Below, piece after piece: positions 46,801-54,721 of a stretch of DNA of 64,000 bases. The notes under the pieces are model-generated. The model made no database searches, was not told the origin of the DNA, and saw only the letters and a list, made by a program, of their open reading frames with translations. The stretch covers positions 86,520 to 150,519 of the forward strand of contig CAJUEO010000001.1 in assembly GCA_910585685.1 (NCBI GenBank). The letters are read 5' to 3'. Made by a program: the position numbers and the translations under genes. The first letter of the stretch is position 1. The number at the start of each line of letters is the position of its first letter. This DNA comes from an uncultured Christensenella sp. (lineage in GTDB: Bacteria; Bacillota; Clostridia; Christensenellales; Borkfalkiaceae).

Positions 46801-47703
46801 CACAGTAATAATCAATATCAGCAAATGTATGAAGGAGTGCAAGTAACGTATGGTCAATCGAAAATTTATACAGTGCCTACATTTAGCGGATATAGTTTTG
46901 CTTCTTGGGAATTGTATTATGGTGGTGGCACTATACAAACAGGGACGAATAAAGACGTTGATTTGACTAATAAACATGGTCCGAGGTACGAGGATATATA
47001 TTTAATGTGCAGTTATAACGAAGCATGCGTTGCGTCGGGCACATTGATAACTCTTGCGGACGGTAGTCAAAAGGCGGTGGAAGAGCTTACGGGGGATGAA
47101 ATGCTGCTTGTTTGGAACTTGAAAACAGGAGCGTTAGATTCCGCGCCCGTAATGTTTATAGATAGCGACTCGATAGGTAATTATGAAGTCATAAAGCTCT
47201 CATTTTCGGACGGAACTACGGTGGAAGTTATATCAGAACACGGATTCTGGGATGTAGGGCTAAACAAGTATATTTACCTTGATATTAATGCATCGAAATA
47301 TATAGGACATTGCTTTTTGAAATATGATGGTAGTGAAGCGATAGAAGTAATGCTTATTGGCGTTGAGATTAATACAGAGGTGACTACGGCATACAGTCCT
47401 GTAACGTACGGTCATCTTTGCTATTTTGTCAACGGTATGCTGTCAATGCCGGGAGGTATAGAGGGACTGTTTAACATTTTCGAGGTTGACGAACAAACTA
47501 TGACTTACGACCTGCAAGCAATGGCGGCGGATATCGAGGAGTACGGATTGTTTACATACGAAGAATTTTACGAAATTTATCCTATATCCGAAGAAGTGTT
47601 TGAAGCGTTCAACGGTGAGTATTTGAAAGTTGCAATAGGCAAGGGGCTTATTACATATGAAAGAATAGCCGAGCTTATAGAACGTTATTCTGAATTTTTT
47701 TAA
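43894..47703 (+). CDS. Secreted surface protein with InlB-type repeats and C-terminal Hint (intein-like) domain
   Basis: 1,269 residues; the start at ATG 43,894 is chosen because GAGGAG precedes it and a signal peptide follows (KNKLIVLIVILAAIFLLNFL, cleavage near FAET). A large unrecognised extracellular part (residues ~40-800) precedes two or three InlB B-repeat/Listeria-Bacteroides modules (TGYTFGGYYSSKDG with ATLYAYW near 46,400-46,540; NYKFIGYFTATSGG with TLYARW near 46,640-46,770). From Cys1045 a Hint domain begins (CVASGTLITLADGSQKAVEE, later EVISEHGFWD and LCYFVNGMLS). Hint domains cleave or splice the chain at the N-terminal Cys. About 90 residues follow the domain. The body is AT-rich; the Hint part from ~47,030 is more GC-rich, like the host genes, so the gene looks mosaic. 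Confidence 0.8.
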   Translation: MKITYNKNKLIVLIVILAAIFLLNFLIDIKVSFAETSTMSTSVAGYVDLNSDNITGTIFGIRDYPDNLHATKAAIKRKDGEGLMGLYDLNEDDPIVNIVPKNHFFKEGYIIDIGDEYGYYINTTQNSRGNYLSTVLVFDVTTITDLIGYNDQVIVEVSPIFQYKFAGLTNASSYELFDGMSFSYGTLIQPCVVAYPSGLLPLKYEMVEEYYIKDVSFGASLYNEQALNYGDAEYNPYDDYGSYFTGFDYSYKGKYREYGEFDSDEIVWNHTDMFLAILGYCEKVPVIGKYIQGIGIIYDIVSTGKGWCDYYAMKDNALEGQVVIGEKKITATSLYQNRDDQLEYYRDDAGNPVLTKTAMIITDTYTEQSMWYGVGDNVTAYFSVGHSALNNRTPNFTRFSNQLALQIVSSENEQTVAAGSTVIHDSLRNPEIRELKSLNSNSVYMLPEGEDHFVFNDLNYESDYKVHINLSDNAMVNVNGESKYGKDLLFTVNALAKDNIEINLSGNEVGLKGSINISPNETTTIKSISANGKYIIKTNLSGIKNLQTNNSNLIIENILTYENNKYVTYESFVKFNEGSTVAYPFIGGQDYYIVIRNKSSEIINNSRIQISNIQNLVPERKVTVSINDKAMSFVNSYNTDMSYQLILPQKEGVNAVTIYNKNGTSISYATVLANGNIKCSFALSAGEECYLFFSLSTSVSFSVQVDEKYVKWEINGNIYNLNYNIALPRGGEHTVGLYYYKDGYRNKITTSYNIDNRSEYFTIANDVLKITYNVPYSYVITIVPINYPDATLRITPTEGREDIKHTIIFDKTGGSGGSNSVTAQYNRDMPSASKPSRTGYTFGGYYSSKDGYGIKYYDSNMLSVKKWDKDDGATLYAYWIKNTYTVTFNKNNGSGGTTSISVRYNEKMPDITIPTRQNYKFIGYFTATSGGVQYYGSLGNSLRDCDFSNNRTLYARWELQSWLVKVIVSHSNNQYQQMYEGVQVTYGQSKIYTVPTFSGYSFASWELYYGGGTIQTGTNKDVDLTNKHGPRYEDIYLMCSYNEACVASGTLITLADGSQKAVEELTGDEMLLVWNLKTGALDSAPVMFIDSDSIGNYEVIKLSFSDGTTVEVISEHGFWDVGLNKYIYLDINASKYIGHCFLKYDGSEAIEVMLIGVEINTEVTTAYSPVTYGHLCYFVNGMLSMPGGIEGLFNIFEVDEQTMTYDLQAMAADIEEYGLFTYEEFYEIYPISEEVFEAFNGEYLKVAIGKGLITYERIAELIERYSEFF

Positions 47704-47726
47704 GACTTGACTAAATAGTAAATAAA

Positions 47727-47756
47727 AATGGGTTTGGGAAATTTCCCAAACCCATT
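47727..47756. terminator. Bidirectional terminator
   Basis: A perfect 15-bp palindrome (AATGGGTTTGGGAAA at 47,727-47,741, then its complement to 47,756) between two convergent genes, with A-rich and T-rich flanks on either side, can serve both strands. Confidence 0.85.
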
Positions 47757-47769
47757 ATATTTTGTGTTT

Positions 47770-48771
47770 TTACTTCGTCATTGCTTCCTGAACTGCAACG
47801 GCAACTGCAACTGTTGCTCCAACCATAGGGTTGTTGCCCATTCCTATCAAGCCCATCATTTCAACGTGAGCAGGAACGGAGGACGAGCCGGCAAACTGTG
47901 CGTCGGAGTGCATTCTTCCCATTGTGTCGGTCATACCGTAGGAAGAGGGACCTGCCGCCATATTGTCGGGGTGCAGCGTTCTGCCCGTGCCGCCTCCCGA
48001 CGCAACCGAGAAATATTTAACGCCGTTTTCAACGCACCATTTCTTGTAAGTGCCTGCAACGGGGTGCTGGAAGCGTGTGGGGTTGGTGGAGTTGCCCGTA
48101 ATCGAAACGGAAACGTTCTCCATCTTCATAATTGCCACGCCTTCGGGCACATTGTCCGCGCCGTAGCACTTTACCTTAGCTCTCGCGCCGTCCGAGAAAG
48201 CGACCGTGTCGGTAACTGTAACGGTTTCGGTATAGGGGTCGAATTTTGTTCTGCAATAGGTAAATCCGTTAATTCTCGAAATTATATAAGCCGCGTCCTT
48301 GCCAAGACCGTTCAAAATAACTCTGAGGGGGGTTACGCGCACTTTGTTTGCGTTTTCAGCAATTTTAATTGCGCCCTCCGCAGCGGCAAACGACTCGTGT
48401 CCTGCAAGGAAGCAGAAGCAATCTGTCTCTTCGGAGAGGAGCATTGCGCCGAGGTTGCCGTGGCCTAAACCGACTTTTCTGTTTTCGGCAACCGAGCCGG
48501 GGATACAGAAGCTCTGCAAGCCCACGCCTATTTTCGTTGCGGCTTCGTTTGCCTTTTTGCAGCCCGATTTTATTGCGATAGCCGCGCCTACCGTATATGC
48601 CCAAACAGCATTTTCAAAGCAGATAGGCTGGGTGCCTCTGACTATTTTATCGATGTCGATACCCTTTGCAAGGGTAATGTCCTTACATTCTTCAATGGAT
48701 TTAATTCCGTATTCTTTCAAAACGCCGAGAATTTTAGCCTCGCGTCTTTCATAACTTTCAAAAAGCGCCAT
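47770..48771 (-). CDS. GGGtGRT protein
   Basis: A 333-residue protein with the family-defining motif GGGTGRTLHPD (near residues 277-287). It begins MALFESYERREAKILGVLKE. It also has Cys-containing segments (GLQSFCIPGS, CFCFLAGHESF) and a C-terminal GMGNNPMVGATVAVAVAVQE. This conserved family of anaerobic Bacillota is typically encoded beside a NifU-like scaffold, as here: the scaffold gene ends two bases upstream. A role in iron-sulfur or sulfur metabolism has been supposed from that linkage; the biochemical function is not established. The two genes form one operon from the promoter near 49,570. Confidence 0.85.
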   Translation of the reverse strand: MALFESYERREAKILGVLKEYGIKSIEECKDITLAKGIDIDKIVRGTQPICFENAVWAYTVGAAIAIKSGCKKANEAATKIGVGLQSFCIPGSVAENRKVGLGHGNLGAMLLSEETDCFCFLAGHESFAAAEGAIKIAENANKVRVTPLRVILNGLGKDAAYIISRINGFTYCRTKFDPYTETVTVTDTVAFSDGARAKVKCYGADNVPEGVAIMKMENVSVSITGNSTNPTRFQHPVAGTYKKWCVENGVKYFSVASGGGTGRTLHPDNMAAGPSSYGMTDTMGRMHSDAQFAGSSSVPAHVEMMGLIGMGNNPMVGATVAVAVAVQEAMTK

Positions 48772-48773
48772 AA

Positions 48774-49499
48774 TTAGTCAACCTCCTTGTCCGTTCTGGG
48801 GTCAATATGCTTAACCGCGCCGCTCTCTTTGGAGTATCTGCCGTAAGTACCGATAGCCTTTTCGTAAGCTTCGTTGGGGGAAAGACCTTTTTTGATAAAG
48901 TCGGTCATTTTTCCGAGCGAAACAAATTTATATCCGCATACTTCGTTGTTTTTGTCAAGCGCAAGTGCGATAACGTAGCCCTCAGCCATTTCAAGGTATC
49001 TTACGCCCTTGAGCTTCGTGCCGTACATCGTGCCCACCTGCGAGCGAAGACCCTTGCCCAAATCTTCAAGACCTGCGCCTATCGTAAGGCCGTCCTCGGA
49101 GAATGCGGACTGCGTTCTGCCGTAAACGATTTGAAGGAAAAGTTCGCGCATAGCGGTATTGATAGCGTCGCAAACAAGGTCGGTGTTCAGCGCTTCGAGT
49201 ATGGTTTTGCCGGGCAGAATTTCAGCCGCCATAGCAGCGGAGTGGGTCATACCCGAGCAGCCTATGGTTTCAACCAAAGCTTCCTCGATGATGCCGTCTT
49301 TGACGTTAAGCGAAAGTTTGCAAGCTCCCTGTTGGGGTGCGCACCAGCCTATGCCGTGCGTAAAGCCTTTGATGTCCTTGATTTCCTTTGCCTGAACCCA
49401 AAGTCCCTCTTCGGGAATGGGAGCGGGGCCGTGCTCGAACCTGCCCGACACGCCCTTGGCAACGCAAATCATATTTTCAATATCTTTTGAATATTGCAT
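48774..49499 (-). CDS. NifU/IscU-like iron-sulfur cluster scaffold protein
   Basis: 241 residues from ATG 49,499, preceded by CGGAGG; a longer frame to 49,562 lacks a ribosome site. The motif VETIGCSGMTHSAAMAAEIL (near residues 84-103) resembles the Cys-Ser-Gly segment of NifU_N/IscU scaffolds. It contains other Cys residues (CAPQQGACK, CDAINT) that may be cluster ligands. It is longer than classic IscU (about 130 residues). It is the first gene of a two-gene operon with the GGGtGRT protein, two bases apart. Cluster assembly is inferred from family resemblance. Confidence 0.8.
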   Translation of the reverse strand: MQYSKDIENMICVAKGVSGRFEHGPAPIPEEGLWVQAKEIKDIKGFTHGIGWCAPQQGACKLSLNVKDGIIEEALVETIGCSGMTHSAAMAAEILPGKTILEALNTDLVCDAINTAMRELFLQIVYGRTQSAFSEDGLTIGAGLEDLGKGLRSQVGTMYGTKLKGVRYLEMAEGYVIALALDKNNEVCGYKFVSLGKMTDFIKKGLSPNEAYEKAIGTYGRYSKESGAVKHIDPRTDKEVD

Positions 49500-49541
49500 T
49501 GAGTGTCCTCCGTTTTGTTTTGATATTTTTTTATCTAAACT

Positions 49542-49570
49542 ATTATAGCACGATATTTTCAATTACACAA
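49542..49570 (-). promoter_or_regulatory. Promoter of the scaffold/GGGtGRT operon
   Basis: On the minus strand TTGTGT (49,570-49,565), a 17-base spacer and TATAAT (49,547-49,542) stand about 43 bases before the ATG at 49,499. Confidence 0.7.
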
Positions 49571-49618
49571 TGCTTTAAACAAAAAAATTACACATTTTTT
49601 GCTTTTAACCCAAAAAAA

Positions 49619-49649
49619 TTGTTTATCGGGGTTGTAAATATATTATAAT
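49619..49649 (+). promoter_or_regulatory. Possible promoter of mcsA-mcsB-clpC
   Basis: TATAAT at 49,644-49,649 is clear. The best -35 is TTGTTT at 49,619-49,624 with a long 19-base spacer. I see no CtsR heptad operator (GGTCAAA direct repeat) and no CIRCE element in 49,560-49,713. Confidence 0.4.
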
Positions 49650-49713
49650 ATAAGTAAGCAAACCTGCGCTGTGTCCAAGCTGATTTGCACAACCGATAAA
49701 AGAGGGCTTTAAT

Positions 49714-50208
49714 ATGCTTTGTCAACGCTGTAAAAAGAATATTGCAACCGAACACTTTGCCGACATAATCAACGGTGAACTGATAGAGAGCCACCTTTGC
49801 GCCAAATGCAATGCGGAGATGGCTGTCGGGCTTAACTCCAAAATTAACGACGCGGTATGCTCGTGGCTGTTCGGTTCGTCCGCGCAAAAAAAAGTTTGCC
49901 CCGTGTGCGGAATGAATTACAGCGAATACGAAAAGAAGGGGCTATTGGGCTGTGCAAGCTGTTATGACGTTTTCAAGGACGAGCTGCTGCCTGCAATCCG
50001 CGCAATACACGGCAAAGTGGAGCACGTCGGACAAGTCGGGTTGAATAAGGACGACTTGGGCTTGCACCGAAGGCTAAAAAGCTTGCAGGAGCAGTTGGAG
50101 CTGGCTTTAAGAGAAAAGCGCTTTGCCGACGCCGGCGTGCTAAACAAAAAAATATACGACATAAACAAGACCCTTCACGGAGACAGCGAAAATGGCGAAC
50201 CTTACTAA
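49714..50208 (+). CDS. mcsA: McsA, zinc-binding activator of the McsB arginine kinase
   Basis: A 164-residue protein with four CxxC pairs (CQRC, CAKC, CPVC, CASC), which bind zinc, and a C-terminal UVR-type helical hairpin ([20 protein letters not shown], residues ~110-129). In Bacillus McsA activates McsB and takes part in heat and heavy-metal stress control. It starts at ATG 49,714 and overlaps mcsB by 17 bases. ctsR, usually the first gene of this operon, is not present beside it; the upstream neighbour is the divergent scaffold gene. Confidence 0.88.
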   Translation: MLCQRCKKNIATEHFADIINGELIESHLCAKCNAEMAVGLNSKINDAVCSWLFGSSAQKKVCPVCGMNYSEYEKKGLLGCASCYDVFKDELLPAIRAIHGKVEHVGQVGLNKDDLGLHRRLKSLQEQLELALREKRFADAGVLNKKIYDINKTLHGDSENGEPY

Positions 50209-51193
50209 TACCGTAATATCGACTCGCGTCAGGTTGGCGCGCAATATCGAGGGTTACGCGTTTCCCTCCCACCTCGGAGAGCGGCAGGCAAAAGAGATTG
50301 TGCGCTTGGTAACTTCGGGTGTGGCGCGGCTTGACGAATTTAAAATATATTATATGGATAAAGTGTCCGAGGCGGAGGCGCTTTCCTTAAAGGAAAACCA
50401 CCTTATAAGCCCCAACCTTGTCGGCAAACGCAATTCCGCCGCCCTTATAAACGGTGACGAAAGCGTTTCTATAATGGTAAACGAGGAGGACCACCTGCGC
50501 GAGCAGTGCATAGTCAAGGGGCTTGATTTAAAGCTTGCATACGGTGCGATGTCGAGGATAGACAACAGCATTTCAAAGCTTATGAAGTTTGCCTATGACG
50601 AGCAGCTCGGCTTTTTGACGGCGTGTCCCACCAATCTCGGCACGGGACTTAGGGCTTCGGTAATGCTGTTTTTGCCGGCAATAACGATAAACAGAATGAT
50701 GCCGCGCGTGGTAAAGAGCATTTCTCACCTCGGGCTCACGGTGCGCGGAATATACGGAGAGGGCAGTCAGGCGGAGGGCTATACCTATCAGATAAGCAAC
50801 GAAGTGACGCTCGGCGTCAGCGAGGGAGAAATAATCGCGAGGGTAAACGACATAGTTAAAAAGGTATGCGCGCTCGAAGAGGCGGAGAGAAACGAGCTTA
50901 AAACCTGTTCGTCCGCGCTCGACATTCACGACGAAACTCTGCGTTCGTACGGAATACTTACAAATTGCGCAAAGCTTTCCACGAGCGAGCTTATAGCATA
51001 TTCCGCAAACGTCAAGCTGGGTGCGTGCCTTGGCTATATCAAGCTTGCCGACATTTCTCAGATAGACGAGCTTGTCGTAAAAATGCGCCCTTCCAATATA
51101 AACAATGCGTCGGGGCGCGAGCTTACGCCTTTGGAACGCGACGTCTACAGGGCGCAGTACACAGCAAAATTTTTAAAGAAAATAGTGGAATAA
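50192..51193 (+). CDS. mcsB: McsB protein arginine kinase
   Basis: A 333-residue guanido-kinase family protein lacking the N-terminal domain of creatine kinases. Motifs seen: STRVRLARNIEGYAFP (residues ~9-24) and the catalytic-loop CPTNLGTGLRASVMLFLP (~146-163). It phosphorylates arginines of misfolded proteins, marking them for ClpC-ClpP. The start at ATG 50,192 lies inside mcsA behind GGAGA. clpC follows 11 bases downstream, so all three proteins of the pathway are made together. Confidence 0.93.
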   Translation: MANLTNTVISTRVRLARNIEGYAFPSHLGERQAKEIVRLVTSGVARLDEFKIYYMDKVSEAEALSLKENHLISPNLVGKRNSAALINGDESVSIMVNEEDHLREQCIVKGLDLKLAYGAMSRIDNSISKLMKFAYDEQLGFLTACPTNLGTGLRASVMLFLPAITINRMMPRVVKSISHLGLTVRGIYGEGSQAEGYTYQISNEVTLGVSEGEIIARVNDIVKKVCALEEAERNELKTCSSALDIHDETLRSYGILTNCAKLSTSELIAYSANVKLGACLGYIKLADISQIDELVVKMRPSNINNASGRELTPLERDVYRAQYTAKFLKKIVE

Positions 51194-51204
51194 AGGAGGA
51201 ACTT

Positions 51205-53712
51205 ATGCAGTTTTACAACAATTTCACGGACAATATGCAAAAAGTTATAAAGATTGCCGAAGAGGCGGCTACGGTACACCACAGCAGTTATATAGGCAGC
51301 GAGCACATAGTTTACGCAATGCTCAACTGCCCTTCCTGCACGGCGTATAAGGTGCTTATGGCTTGCGGAGTTGACGAGCACAAGTACCGCACATACTTTT
51401 TGTCTACAATAGACACTCGGTCTAATATAGTCGGATATACTCCGCGTACAAAGCATATGTTCGAGCGCGCCGTCGAACTGTCAATCGACATTAACGGTGA
51501 AGCTTCGCTTGCAGGTACCGAGCATATGCTGCTTGCGATATCTTCGTCGGACTGCCTTGCTATGCGCATTCTGAGAGCGATAGGCATAAATATTTCCGAA
51601 CTCGCAAGCAAGCTCGAGCTTGCCATAAGCGACGGAGCAGACGAGCTTTCGGACGATGACGACGAAATGTTTTCAAGTTTTGAAAATATGATGGGCGGCA
51701 AGCAGCGCGAACAGAAAAAGAACAAAACGCAGTCCAAGGGAGGGCTTGACAAGTCGGTATTGCAGTACGGCTCGGATTTGACTGCCAAGGCGCGCGAGGG
51801 CAAAATAGACCCCGTTATAGGCAGAAAAAAGGAGATTGACAAGATAATACAGGTGCTTTCGCGCCGTACAAAAAACAACCCCGTGCTTATAGGTGAGCCT
51901 GGCGTAGGTAAGAGCGCTGTCGTGGAAGGGCTTGCTCAGGCAATTGTCAAAAACGAAGTGCCCGATTTGCTAAAAGACAAAATAGTTTTCTCGCTCGATT
52001 TGTCGGCAATGGTCGCAGGCTCCAAGTACAGGGGTGACTTCGAAGAGCGGCTTAAAAACGCTGTCAACTCGATACAGAGCAGCGGCAACGTCATACTCTT
52101 TATAGACGAAATTCATCAGATAGTCGGCGCGGGCGCAACCTCCGACGGCAATATGGACGCCGCTAATATCTTAAAGCCTATGCTTGCGCGCGGAGAGTTG
52201 CAGACAATCGGCGCAACCACGTTGGAAGAGTACAGAAAATATATCGAAAAGGACGCGGCTTTGGAGCGCAGGTTTACCCCCGTTCAGGTCGACGAACCCA
52301 CGGTAGAGGATACTATTTCTATTTTGACGGGTTTGAGGGATAAGTACGAGGCGCACCACAAGGTAGTCATAACCGACGAGGCAATAGTCGCTGCCGCGGC
52401 GCTTTCCGACAGATATATAACCGACAGATTTTTGCCCGACAAGGCAATCGACCTAATTGACGAGGCGGCGTCGAGAGCGAGGCTCAACAGCTTAAACAGC
52501 CCCGAAGAACTGCGCGAACTCGAAGAAAAATTGAAGAGATTGAACCTTGAAAAGAACAAGGCTGCAAGGGGAGAAAACTATTCGCAGGCGCAAAAGCTTG
52601 TAGTTGAAATAAACGAGGTGCAAGAGCGGATAAATAAACTCACTTCCGATTGGAAGGGAGAAAAGCAGACTTCGGTTCCGAATATCGGCAGCAACGAAAT
52701 AGCCGAAATAGTCAGCGGCTGGACGGGCGTTCCCGTTGTCAAGCTCACCGAGCAGGAGAGCGAAAAACTTTTGCATCTGGAAGAAAATCTCCATAAGCGC
52801 ATTATTGGTCAGGACGAAGCCGTCTGCGCGGTATCACGGGCAATCCGCCGCGCTCGCGCAGGATTAAACGAACCCAACAAACCCATAGGCTCGTTCATAT
52901 TTGTCGGTCCCACGGGCGTAGGTAAAACCGACCTTGCCAAGGCGCTTGCCGAGAGTATGTTCGGTGACGAAAGGTTGCTTGTGCGCCTCGATATGTCCGA
53001 ATTTATGGAAAAACATACCGTTTCAAAGCTCATAGGCGCGCCTCCGGGCTATGTCGGGTACGATGAAACGGGCGGCGGACAGCTTACCGAAAAAGTACGC
53101 AGAAAGCCGTACTCGGTGGTGCTTTTCGACGAGGTGGAAAAGGCGCACCCTGACGTGTTCAACGTGCTGTTGCAGATACTCGACGACGGCAGACTTACCG
53201 ACAGTAAGGGCAGAGTAATCAACTTTAAAAATACTATTATTATAATGACTTCAAACGTCGGTGCAAGCCGCATAAAAAAGATGTCGTCTTTCGGCTTTAC
53301 TTCGGGCAGCGACGAGGCTTCGGACGGTTACGACAGTATGAAGGACAGCATAAACGAGGCGCTTAAAGAGCAGTTCAAGCCCGAGTTTTTGAACAGGGTA
53401 GACGACATTATAATTTTCAGAAAGCTCACCAAGGAAGAAGCAGGCAAAATCTGCTATAAAATTATCGACGGGCTTTCCGAGAGGCTGCGCGCGCGCAATA
53501 TTTCTTTAAATATTTCCGACGAGGCAATGGACAAAATTTTGAATGAAGGTTACAACGATATGTACGGTGCGCGTCCCTTAAAACGAGTAATTCAAAAGCG
53601 CATAGAGGATAGACTTTCGGACGAAATTTTAGCAGGTCACATTCTCCCAGGAGAAGTAGTCACGGTTGCGGTAAAAGACGACGACTTTATATTTAAGTCC
53701 GAAAAGAAATAA
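51205..53712 (+). CDS. clpC: ClpC-type AAA+ unfoldase
   Basis: 835 residues from ATG 51,205, directly after TAAAGGAGG; the frame stays open further upstream inside mcsB, which is an artefact. The N-terminal Clp repeats begin [20 protein letters not shown]. The first AAA+ domain has Walker [14 protein letters not shown] and Walker [11 protein letters not shown]; the middle domain has paired helices (EELREL ... [10 protein letters not shown]); the second AAA+ domain has [13 protein letters not shown] and [14 protein letters not shown]. It feeds substrates, including arginine-phosphorylated proteins, to ClpP. It is the last gene of the operon and is followed by a terminator. Confidence 0.95.
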   Translation: MQFYNNFTDNMQKVIKIAEEAATVHHSSYIGSEHIVYAMLNCPSCTAYKVLMACGVDEHKYRTYFLSTIDTRSNIVGYTPRTKHMFERAVELSIDINGEASLAGTEHMLLAISSSDCLAMRILRAIGINISELASKLELAISDGADELSDDDDEMFSSFENMMGGKQREQKKNKTQSKGGLDKSVLQYGSDLTAKAREGKIDPVIGRKKEIDKIIQVLSRRTKNNPVLIGEPGVGKSAVVEGLAQAIVKNEVPDLLKDKIVFSLDLSAMVAGSKYRGDFEERLKNAVNSIQSSGNVILFIDEIHQIVGAGATSDGNMDAANILKPMLARGELQTIGATTLEEYRKYIEKDAALERRFTPVQVDEPTVEDTISILTGLRDKYEAHHKVVITDEAIVAAAALSDRYITDRFLPDKAIDLIDEAASRARLNSLNSPEELRELEEKLKRLNLEKNKAARGENYSQAQKLVVEINEVQERINKLTSDWKGEKQTSVPNIGSNEIAEIVSGWTGVPVVKLTEQESEKLLHLEENLHKRIIGQDEAVCAVSRAIRRARAGLNEPNKPIGSFIFVGPTGVGKTDLAKALAESMFGDERLLVRLDMSEFMEKHTVSKLIGAPPGYVGYDETGGGQLTEKVRRKPYSVVLFDEVEKAHPDVFNVLLQILDDGRLTDSKGRVINFKNTIIIMTSNVGASRIKKMSSFGFTSGSDEASDGYDSMKDSINEALKEQFKPEFLNRVDDIIIFRKLTKEEAGKICYKIIDGLSERLRARNISLNISDEAMDKILNEGYNDMYGARPLKRVIQKRIEDRLSDEILAGHILPGEVVTVAVKDDDFIFKSEKK

Positions 53713-53716
53713 TCCG

Positions 53717-53757
53717 ACAAGCGTTGCGTTTTCAATCGCAACGCTTGTTTAGTTTTT
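53717..53757. terminator. Terminator between clpC and the convergent small gene
   Basis: ACAAGCGTTGCG (53,717-53,728) pairs with CGCAACGCTTGT (53,737-53,748), followed by TTAGTTTTT. The right arm lies inside the end of the convergent minus-strand gene. Confidence 0.85.
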
Positions 53758-53989
53758 CTAAAAGCTTTTCTATTGTCTTAACGTCCGCTATTACGGCATC
53801 TATTCTCTTCAACGACAAATTATACTTTTTGATTTTCGGCTTTCTCTTTTCGCAAAACCCGTCGCTTGACACAAGCTTTTCCCAAAATTCGCAGTACCGC
53901 ATATCGTTTTTTTCATAGCTCATATTATAACAAAATTGCCTGTAAATAATTTTGCAAAATCTGCAGTTTTTACAAGTTTTGGTCGTCAT
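53732..53989 (-). CDS. Small Cys-rich protein A
   Basis: An 85-residue protein with the N-terminal cysteines CKNCRFCK, then CYNMSYEKNDMRYCEFW and GFCEKRK, and a basic helical C-terminal half (SLKRIDAVIADVKTIEKLLE). The cysteine spacing suggests a small metal-binding fold. The ribosome site GAGGAG lies seven bases before the ATG. It overlaps the upstream small gene by 20 bases, and both share one promoter. The two proteins look alike in plan: Cys-rich front, leucine-rich helix at the end. Function unknown. Confidence 0.65.
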   Translation of the reverse strand: MTTKTCKNCRFCKIIYRQFCYNMSYEKNDMRYCEFWEKLVSSDGFCEKRKPKIKKYNLSLKRIDAVIADVKTIEKLLEKLNKRCD

Positions 53990-54242
53990 TGTTAAGCTCC
54001 TCTAAAATACAGCGCAGCTGCGTAAGTTCCGAAAGTATTCTGCTTAAATTGTACCCGAAAAATTCAGCGTAAAACTTGTTTTTACGGTTGAATATAAAGT
54101 TTTCGCAGCCCGAGTTCGCGTCTACAGTCGCGCGCGTTTTAAAGCATCTGCCAAGCGGAATTTTGTCGAACTTTGTCGTTCCCTGTATGTAATACCTGTC
54201 AAAATGCTTACATCTGTAACATAAATTTTTTTTGTTTTCCAT
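53970..54242 (-). CDS. Small Cys-rich protein B
   Basis: A 90-residue protein with CYRCKHFDRYYIQG, GRCFKTRA and SGCENFIF, followed by a C-terminal helix (LSRILSELTQLRCILEELNN). Similar plan to the downstream protein, with four N-terminal cysteines suited to bind a metal. The phrase CKHFD...G...RC resembles small phage and mobile-element proteins of unknown role. The ribosome site GGAG precedes the ATG. It is divergent from the small Cro/CI-type gene at 54,380, with shared operator-like sites between them. Confidence 0.65.
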   Translation of the reverse strand: MENKKNLCYRCKHFDRYYIQGTTKFDKIPLGRCFKTRATVDANSGCENFIFNRKNKFYAEFFGYNLSRILSELTQLRCILEELNNDDQNL

Positions 54243-54264
54243 ATTGAACTCCTAAATCCGTGTT

Positions 54265-54344
54265 CTACTATTATTAGTAGTAAGTATATAATATCACTAC
54301 CAATAATAGTATGTCAAGAAAAATTCAACCATTGGTAGTAAAAT
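54265..54344. promoter_or_regulatory. Divergent control region with four operator-like half-sites
   Basis: Half-sites of the form ACTATTATT/AATAATAGT and ACTACCAAT/ATTGGTAGT occur in a near-palindrome at 54,266-54,279, in a composite site at 54,296-54,311, and at 54,331-54,339. The minus-strand promoter TTGACA (54,317-54,312), 18-base spacer, TATTAT (54,293-54,288) has the second site within its spacer. The third overlaps a possible plus-strand TAAAAT (54,339-54,344). This suggests control of both directions by the regulator at 54,380. Confidence 0.6.
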
Positions 54345-54379
54345 ATTTTTGACTGTAAATAAAAAAAGGAAATAAAATT

Positions 54380-54592
54380 ATGATATTGCAAGAACAAATT
54401 CAGTACAAATTACAAGAGGCAATCAAGCAAAGCGGATTAAGTCAAACGACTATCGCAAAACAAGTGGGGGTATGCCAACAGGCAATTTCAAGCTATATTC
54501 ACGGCAATAAAATGCCTGCGCTGGACACCTTTGCAAATTTATGTCAGGTGTTGGACGTTGACCCTGCGGAAATTTTGTGTATTAAAAAATAA
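54380..54592 (+). CDS. Small Cro/CI-type (XRE) repressor
   Basis: A 70-residue single-domain helix-turn-helix protein: the HTH covers QTTIAKQVGVCQQAISSYIH (residues ~22-41), followed by GNKMPALDTFANLCQVLDVD. The ribosome site AAGGAAA precedes the ATG. No dimerisation or sensor domain is present, as in Cro-type proteins. It lies next to a divergent control region with repeated half-sites and is followed by a hairpin terminator (54,659-54,684). It probably represses itself and the Cys-rich pair. Confidence 0.85.
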   Translation: MILQEQIQYKLQEAIKQSGLSQTTIAKQVGVCQQAISSYIHGNKMPALDTFANLCQVLDVDPAEILCIKK

Positions 54593-54658
54593 ACAAGGCG
54601 CTAAATTTTCCATAGTTTCCATAGGCAAATATAAGCAAGCTTTAATTAACAAAAAGTA

Positions 54659-54684
54659 GGCGTAACATTAAAGTTGCGCCTTTT
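54659..54684 (+). terminator. Terminator after the first Cro/CI-type gene
   Basis: GGCGTAAC (54,659-54,666) pairs with GTTGCGCC (54,673-54,680), with one T-G pair, followed by TTTT. Confidence 0.65.
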
Positions 54685-54721
54685 CAAATATACTTTTTGT
54701 GTACAATTATTTTTCATATCC

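Noticed and set aside
43894..47703. Reading the Hint protein as a polymorphic toxin with an immunity gene
   Set aside because: No nuclease, deaminase or other toxin domain is visible after the Hint domain, and the next gene is convergent and metabolic.
47770..49490. Several long plus-strand ORFs opposite the GGGtGRT and scaffold genes
   Set aside because: They are shadows; the minus-strand proteins match known families over their full length.
50965..51204. 80-codon N-terminal extension of clpC
   Set aside because: It lies in another frame of mcsB, has no ribosome site, and the ClpC family starts at the ATG at 51,205 behind TAAAGGAGG.
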